From Erpobdella octoculata (lineage: Eukaryota; Annelida; Clitellata; Hirudinida; Erpobdellidae): a stretch of DNA of 64,000 nucleotides. Under the pieces are notes generated by a model. The model saw only the letters and a program-made list of their open reading frames with translations. It made no database searches and was not told where the DNA came from. Below are positions 58,318 to 64,000 of the stretch, piece by piece. Location of the stretch: assembly GCA_963978895.1 (NCBI GenBank), contig OZ022241.1, positions 16,463,341 through 16,527,340 of the forward strand, given 5' to 3'. Numbering within the stretch: position 1 is the first letter of the stretch; each line of letters begins with the position of its first letter. The translations under genes were made by a program, and so were the position numbers.

Positions 58318-58530
58318 AAATGTAAATGTAAATGTTTGATAATTTATTGAGCGCCTTTTCCGCTTTGTTCAAAGGCGCTGTTCTTTTACATGCCCCATGG
58401 AGAGAACGATTTTACCCGCTAAGTTTTCCGTTGACATGGGCTACTAGGCAGTGAGTGGGAGTCGAACCGTGAAGCTCTCACATTCAAGGCTAACGCTCTA
58501 CCAACTCAGCTAACCTAGCACCGATATGAT
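58318..58530 (-). repeat. tRNA-derived SINE, full-length family copy
   Basis: Minus strand: A-box GTTAGCTGAGTTGG and B-box GGTTCGACTCCC in a tRNA-like head, then GTAAAAGAACAGC, a GCGCC hairpin (AGCGCCTTTG...AAAGGCGCTCAA) and a tail ATTTACATTTACATT. The piece at 31195-31315 is the same tail on the plus strand. Confidence 0.8.
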
Positions 58531-59094
58531 TAGAGTGAACACGAAGATAAGGATGGCTAAAATTACTGGTGATTAATTTTAAGTTTATATTATTGTTATC
58601 ATTTGAGAAGATGTTTTCATGTGTATGTGAAGAATATTAGGTGAAATATTAAAAATATTTATTTACAATCAATAAAACTCCAGAATGTTTTATGAGTTTT
58701 CTAATTAGCAGGAGTGTTAATTTATGTGTTGAGAAGTATTAAAGAAACTGCTGAATAGAATCTATCATCTATCTATCATACAAAAAGAAATTAACTATAA
58801 AAGCACCTGACATTTGTAACGATCTATTGTGTCCTAACCTGACCTTACATAAGAAAATTCTCCTTACATTTCCTCTGGACTCAATTACTTTTACTTGAAT
58901 AAAAGTTCACTGTCATTCTCTTTCAATTTATTTTAACATTTCTGCAATGGAATGTCCCCCTTGATACTTTCACTCAATCATGAAATCGTGCTTCAGCCTC
59001 GATTGTTGTCTTGGAGATGGATATTCAGCCTAAAACAAAGTTATCGGTGATCTGCTTCGTTTCTGCTAAGAAGTTTTACTAAATTTCATTTACT
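58531..59094. other. unassigned spacer
   Basis: No gene recognised. A short ATCTATCATCTATCTATC run is at about 58760. Confidence 0.35.
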
Positions 59095-59355
59095 ATGTTC
59101 CCCGCTTTTTTTATCTCTATCTTTTTCTCTCTTTCTCTCTCTCTTTCTTTTCCTTTTCTTTTTCTCGTTCTCGTTCTCTTTCTTTGTCTCTTTTTTCTCT
59201 TTCTCTTTCTTTTTTTTCTTTTTCTTTCTTTTTCTTTTTCTCTTTCTCTTTCTCTTTCTCTTTCTCTTTCTCTTTCTCTTTCTCTTTCTATATCCCTTTC
59301 TCTTTCTCTTTCTCTTTCTCTTTCTCTTTCTCTTTATCTTTCTATTTCTCTTTTC
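59095..59355. repeat. CTTTCT pyrimidine-rich tract
   Basis: Long TTTCTCTTTCTC array of about 260 bp, with strong strand asymmetry. Confidence 0.95.
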
Positions 59356-60736
59356 TCCTTCTTTTTTTATTTATTCCCCACACAAACACTTTTTTCATAA
59401 AAAATTGTCAATGTTCAAACCAGCTTTGTTTGCCCATGTCAGTTTAAGTATATTTATGTATCAGATGAAAGCTTCCAAGCATTTCTAACATTTAAAAATT
59501 TGCACTTTTTAAAACTGTCTGAATAATAAATCGTCTGTGACAAATCTGTTTAAAATTTAATATTCTGTTCCTGTATAATTTTCTACGATAAAAATTCCAC
59601 CATATAATTATCATTTCACATGCTTTTACCAACTGTTAGCTTTCTGGATAATATTTGAATCTTTTAAATTAAATTTCACACAACTTCCCGACCAGCATTC
59701 GCTTACAAATTTTGCACAAACACTTATTATGTGGAGCGATACATTCCAGTAGAGATAATAAAAGTTAAAAATTACTCAAATGTATTTTTTTTAGCAAGCT
59801 CAACCATCGGTTGTTTTTGCTTTATTTTTCACAACACAACCACAACAAGGTTGGGCTTTTCACGGGCATGCCACAGTTGCCAAAGGTCAGCCTCATGTCT
59901 GCGTTCGCAAGTTTTTTCTAGCTCAACTATTGCAACTCAGCTTTAGTCGGACTACCTGAAATGCATTTTTTCGGTGGCCTGGAGGTCCATTAATGGACTT
60001 ACGCCACCCCTAAAAAATTGTCCAACAATTCGTTAAGCAATTCGTAAAATCAAGAACTTGATTGCATTTATTCGTTTATCTTTCAACTCTTCAGTTTGTT
60101 TCTTTTAAAATGTTTTAACAGTTAATTAAAGAATTATGACTGCAAATTTATTTAATTCGCTTATTCTTCATTTTAATTGATATTTTAAAATATATCCGAG
60201 CGATTGTTTAAAACACAATTAAAAAACTAAACTTACATTTGCAACATTTCCATATTATTTTGACAACCATTGTTATTTAACAATCAACTTTTGACTTTAT
60301 TTTAAACAAAAACAAAAAGTAAATTTATTTTCTAACAAAATTTAAACTATAAAAATTATTGCGTGTCGGTAAAATTTTCAAAATCTTGAATGTTATTATA
60401 GGCTGTTTCCTAGTTGATCGACCCCTCCTACGAACTAACATGAAGGACATTTTTTGATTACTGAGGCCGGGAACATGGCTGTACAAAACAAAATTATTTT
60501 CGAGATTTTTAAATCAGAATCAATTAAACAAAATTAAATTATAAAAAGTAACGTAAAAACCTACGTGTTCTGCATTGTAAACTGTTGTTCGTTCTGTAAT
60601 ATGCAGTTTGCACGAAGTAATATGCAAAATTTTATATGCAAGATCTAGTGTGCCTGGTGTAATATGCAAAATGTAATCTGCATGACGTAATCCGCATGAT
60701 GTATAATCATGGCATTCTAGATATAACATCTGGAAT
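59356..60736. other. unassigned region
   Basis: No gene. Around 60595-60700 an ATATGCA-phrase (TGCAGTTTGCACGAAGTAAT, ATGCAAAATTTTATATGCAA, TAATCTGCATGACG) repeats loosely with a period of about 20 bp. Confidence 0.4.
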
Positions 60737-60915
60737 CACGATTCTAGGACTGTTCATCAAAGGACGATTCATCAAAGGACTGTTCATCAAGGACTATTCA
60801 TCAAGGGACTATTTATCAAAGGACTATTCATCAAAGGACTATTCATCAAGAGGACGGTTCACCAAAAGGACTGTTCATCTAATGTCTATTAATCCAGCGG
60901 ACTATTCATAAAAAA
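60737..60915 (+). repeat. GGACTATTCATCAA minisatellite, copy 3
   Basis: Opens with the same GATTCTAGGACTGTTCATC and closes with the same CTATTAATCCAGCGGACTAT phrase (one base different) as 7090-7300. The two arrays thus share borders as well as units. Confidence 0.85.
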
Positions 60916-60964
60916 AGTTTAAAAAATGTTTAAAATGTTATATATATTATATTTTATTATTAAT

Positions 60965-61155
60965 AAACCGGGGAGCGGAAAAGTGACCGGGAACGGCAGA
61001 GGGACCGGAATCGGGAAAGCCACCGAGAACGGGAAAGCGACCGGGAGCGGGAAAGCGACCGGGAGCGGGAAAGGGACCGTGAGCGGGAAAGCGACCGTGA
61101 GCGGGAAAGCGACCGGGAGCGGGAAAGCGACCGGGAGCAGAAAAGCGACACCGTT
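60965..61155 (+). repeat. GGGAGCGGGAAAGCGACC minisatellite
   Basis: About ten 18-bp units. It is the purine array found inside the Helitron-like elements, here without the CTAG end. Confidence 0.88.
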
Positions 61156-61424
61156 TAAGCAGCATGCAAGACACGGCACAACAAACTAATGAACGATAGA
61201 ATAGAACACTTGCCGTTGAATCTGCGACGCAAAAAAATTCTCTGCGCATGCGTACTACGCTGGAGGCGTGGTTTCACATATGAAAATAACAGCGCTTCAA
61301 TTAACTTTAGTATAAAACATTTTTTCATACTTTTTAAGATTTTGTTTAATATATTAAATAAAAGATACTATTATAAAACAATATTCTTAACAATTTCTAG
61401 TTATTAAGTTATATGTATATATAT

Positions 61425-61531
61425 ATAATATATGTATATATATATGTTTTTTTATATGTATGATATATATATATATTTGTATATTGTATATATATATATA
61501 TGTATATATATGTGTTTGTCTATATATATAC

Positions 61532-61615
<84 letters not shown>

Positions 61616-61623
61616 GGTGTTTA

Positions 61624-61654
<31 letters not shown>

Positions 61655-61660
61655 TTATAT
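61425..61660. repeat. TA microsatellite upstream of the gypsy element
   Basis: TA runs with GTATA and TGTG interruptions; the longest pure block is about 61550-61612. Directly upstream of the gypsy LTR region. Confidence 0.95.
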
Positions 61661-61689
61661 CTACGGTTTATATAATTTCCTATCACGGC

Positions 61690-61866
61690 TGATAAACCTC
61701 AGAAGACTTCATGAATTAAGTAGGACATAAAAAGTATAGAGTGAGTGTTTACATAACTTCAATCAACCAGTCTTAATTACAGTTACTAAGATACAAGTTT
61801 TTGATTAAGTGTGTATTTCTTCTAATAAATAAAGGACCATTTTAAAAGAACCTGAATATTATAACA
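61690..61866 (+). repeat. 3' part of the 5' LTR of a gypsy-type element
   Basis: Ends ...ATATTATAACA just before the primer site and contains AATAAATAAAG (about 61825), a polyadenylation signal. The LTR start cannot be fixed because the other LTR lies outside the window. Confidence 0.6.
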
Positions 61867-61868
61867 AC

Positions 61869-61886
61869 TGGTGTCAGAAGCAGGAT
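61869..61886 (+). other. primer binding site, tRNA-Leu type
   Basis: TGGTGTCAGAAGCAGGAT, two bases after the LTR CA. The first twelve bases match those of the SAP element at 1721. Confidence 0.8.
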
Positions 61887-61896
61887 ACTTTTGGAA

Positions 61897-62907
61897 ATGG
61901 GTTTAATTACTTTGGAAGAATTGAAGTGCTCAGATTTAAAAGGGCAGCTTCTTCTGAGGGGTTTATCTACTGTTGGCAAAAAGAACGAGCTAAAAGAAAG
62001 GCTGCAACAATTTCTCGAAGGTGAGGGAAAAGACCCTGATACTTTTGAGTTTGAAATTAAAACCCCAATGGAATTGATGACATTGATGAGAGAGGAAAGC
62101 ATAGCAGCACAAGAAGAGAACAGAGCAGCGCAACGAAGAATTGAAGAGCTAATTATTGACGATCGGCTTCGTTTATCAGAAGTTGAAAACAGAGTCAGTA
62201 ACCTGGAGAAGCTGGTGAAAGAGAACGTTGGAGAAATCGAAACAAGATTGAACAATATGGTCAAATAAGTACAGAATGGTTGCCAAGTCCAAGAAAGAAT
62301 TCATTCCGTTGAACATGCCAAGACCCCGGCTTTTGATGGCACTGTGTCATGGTCCGTCTACAAAGCTCAATTTGAAATTGCTGCCAGGAAAAATAATTGG
62401 TTAACCAGCCAGCAGAAGGCGGAAAATCTGGTATTTTTTTTGAGGAGAGAAGCTTTACAGCTTCTTGAGCTTATTGCAGATAGAGATGATTACGATGCAA
62501 TTGTGAAGGTTCTCGAGAGCAGATTCGGTAATCAACACGCGCCAGAAATTTTTCGAGCTCAACTCAAGAGTCGACGCCAGAAACCCGAAGAAAGCTTGCA
62601 ACAGCTGGAAGCGGATATAGAACGACTCGCCAATCTGGGATATCCCTTGTGCTCTCGAAATGTCCTCAATACAATTATTGCGGATGGATTCATAGCGGCC
62701 TTGAAGAACTCCGAAACCCAAAAAGCTCTTAGGGTCGCCCGAGTAGCTGGTCCCAGTGAGGCTTTGGCATTTGCCTTGAATTACGAAGCCTCTGAAGAAT
62801 TATCTGATAGGTCTTATCGGGTAAGAAAGGTGGGAATCGAAAAAAATGACCTGGATGATCGAGTCCGAAAAATTATGGATGAAAGGCCTAGCTGGAAAAA
62901 AACATAA
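61897..62907 (+). pseudogene. SAP-domain Gag of a Ty3/gypsy-type element
   Basis: ATG at 61897. Residues about 1-40 form a SAP domain (LEELKCSDLKGQLLLRGLST, KKNELKERLQQFL), followed by a coiled coil (AAQEENRAAQRRIEEL). A TAA at 62266 then interrupts the frame, which continues uninterrupted in the same phase into a capsid-like region: FDGTVSWSVYKAQFEIAA, LVFFLRREALQLLE, LESRFG and the QKPEESLQQLEADIERLA pattern of Retrotrans_gag. It ends with a stop at 62907 right after a run of seven A, where the zinc knuckle continues in the +1 frame. Gag packages the element RNA. This SAP-coiled-coil head is the likely source of the SAP proteins of the non-autonomous elements. Confidence 0.85.
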
Positions 62908-64000
62908 CAACTCACCGCGTTGCTGGAATTGCGATGGGTTGGGACATCTACAGAGGGACTGTAGATTCCAGATGTTTGGACACGGGCAACGAAAGCAAGG
63001 GGACTCCAAAAAGCACGATGATGTCAGACAAGTAAGACTCAACAAACAAAATCCAGACTTTGTTACAATAAACGATATTTTACTTTATAAAGTGGTACCA
63101 ATTTCTATTTTGAAGAAAGGGACAAGTATATTTGTGGAGGGCAGACTAGGAATAAATAACTGTAAACTTATCATTGATACTGGAGCTTCTTGTTCAATTA
63201 TAAAGCCTTGTTTGGCAAAAGGAGAAGTTTTGCAAATTGGAAATGACATTCGTCTCAAGACTGCAACTGGGGAGCTTGTCCCAGTAGTTGGTAAAATTCA
63301 AACTGAAATTAGGCTGGGAAATTGAACATTTCAGCATCAGTTTTTAGTTGCCGACATAGAAGAAGAGTGTCTACTTGGGCTCGACTTTATGAAAGCACAT
63401 GGTTTTGCATTGGACTTAAAAATGGGAACATTTAGACAGGGGGATTTGGAAATACCTGTTTATTATAAAGGCAAAATGATTTCGGTGAAACGAGTATTGG
63501 TAACAAAGAGCATCGTTGTACCTGCTCAGTCGGAATCTTTGGTTTGGGCAAAAATAGAAAGTGATAAGAACTCAAGAGTTTTTGGGTTCATCGAGCCCCT
63601 GAACGGAGTTGAAAAACATGGATTAATGATCGGAAAAACACTGGTACGAACGAAGTCAGGAAGCTTCGTGCCAGTCAGAGTTATGAATGTGACAGAATGC
63701 GACAAGCGACTAACAAAAGGTGACGAAATTGCGGTATGCAGCCCAGTCGACCACATATTGGCATGTAACACGGTGATTGGTAGAAAGGATAATAAAAAAA
63801 GAATGAAGTACTCGCAAATTCAGGCACTGCTTGAAGCCGCTAAAACTTCACTAAAAGCAATAGACTATGACAAAGCGGAAACTTTGATTGAAGAGTATTG
63901 TTATATAATAGCTATTGACGAAGAAGACAATGGAAAAACAAAGATCGTTGAACACCGAATTCGAACTGGTAATACAGAGCCCATTCGTCAACTGCCACGA
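62846..64000 (+). pseudogene. gypsy-type zinc knuckle, protease and start of reverse transcriptase
   Basis: The frame begins by overlapping Gag and has a CCHC zinc knuckle (CWNCDGLGHLQRDC, about 62928-62970). An aspartic protease follows: LIIDTGASCSIIK (about 63170-63208) with the catalytic DTG, and LLGLDFMKAHG in its second half. A TGA at 63323 interrupts it in frame. After a linker, the sequence ending KTKIVEHRIRTGNTEPIRQL is the usual entry to a gypsy reverse transcriptase. The window ends there, so the polymerase core and integrase are not seen. The copy is disabled by the two stops and the frame shift unless some are recoded. Confidence 0.85.

Noticed and set aside
58440..58520. Possible functional tRNA gene on the minus strand
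   Set aside because: A- and B-boxes are present, but no acceptor stem pairs and the tail is a shared SINE tail.
59731..59946. 71-codon ORF downstream of the GPCR exon
   Set aside because: Shows no transmembrane pattern of a GPCR and is rich in chance Ser/Cys codons.

Overview
The window is AT-rich animal DNA, roughly two thirds A+T, with no bacterial features. It holds intron-type splice signals, tRNA-derived SINEs, LINEs, a Penelope-like element, Ty3/gypsy-type LTR elements, hAT and mariner-like elements, Helitron-like ends and long microsatellites. The one confidently recognised host gene is the first coding exon of a class A peptide GPCR (54505-54977), of the myosuppressin/FMRFamide receptor-like type. 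This suggests an invertebrate bilaterian, perhaps a lophotrochozoan, but the species cannot be fixed from sequence alone. 

Layout. 0-5.6 kb: a SINE, a complete short LTR element encoding a SAP-domain acidic protein (1531-3501, LTRs identical by eye), and a decayed LINE. 5.8-16 kb: a hAT-type non-autonomous element, dispersed minisatellites and Helitron-like ends, a CR1-like LINE (9.85-12.99 kb), a repetitive pseudogene-like stretch and a 158-bp tandem repeat. 16-24 kb: mostly unassigned, with one possible host exon (19285-19452, minus), a LINE relic and a second hAT copy. 23.8-27.3 kb: a three-level nest, a LINE in a SAP element in an older SAP element. 28-36 kb: a MITE and very long microsatellites. 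36.7-39.9 kb: a Penelope-like element with a hammerhead ribozyme in each terminal repeat. 40.4-44.8 kb: a nearly full-length two-ORF CR1-like LINE, then an assembly gap of 200 N. 45.6-47.1 kb: a third hAT-type element. 49.9-53.4 kb: Helitron-like DNA beside a third SAP element. 54.5-56.1 kb: the GPCR exon, with a hAT-in-mariner nest in its intron. 57-64 kb: a LINE fragment, a SINE, more repeats, and the 5' part of a Ty3/gypsy-type element that runs off the window. 

The most notable system is the SAP family. Three full-length LTR elements plus one relic carry no capsid, protease or reverse transcriptase. They encode one protein: an N-terminal SAP domain, then (in the two relatives on the minus strand) a coiled-coil-like segment, then a long acidic region with eight-residue Cys-containing repeats. 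The SAP and coiled-coil segments match the N-terminus of the Gag of the gypsy element at 61.9 kb. All use a tRNA-Leu-type primer site. They therefore look like non-autonomous derivatives of SAP-Gag gypsy elements. All adjoin TA-repeat DNA, which fits the known preference of SAP domains for AT-rich DNA.
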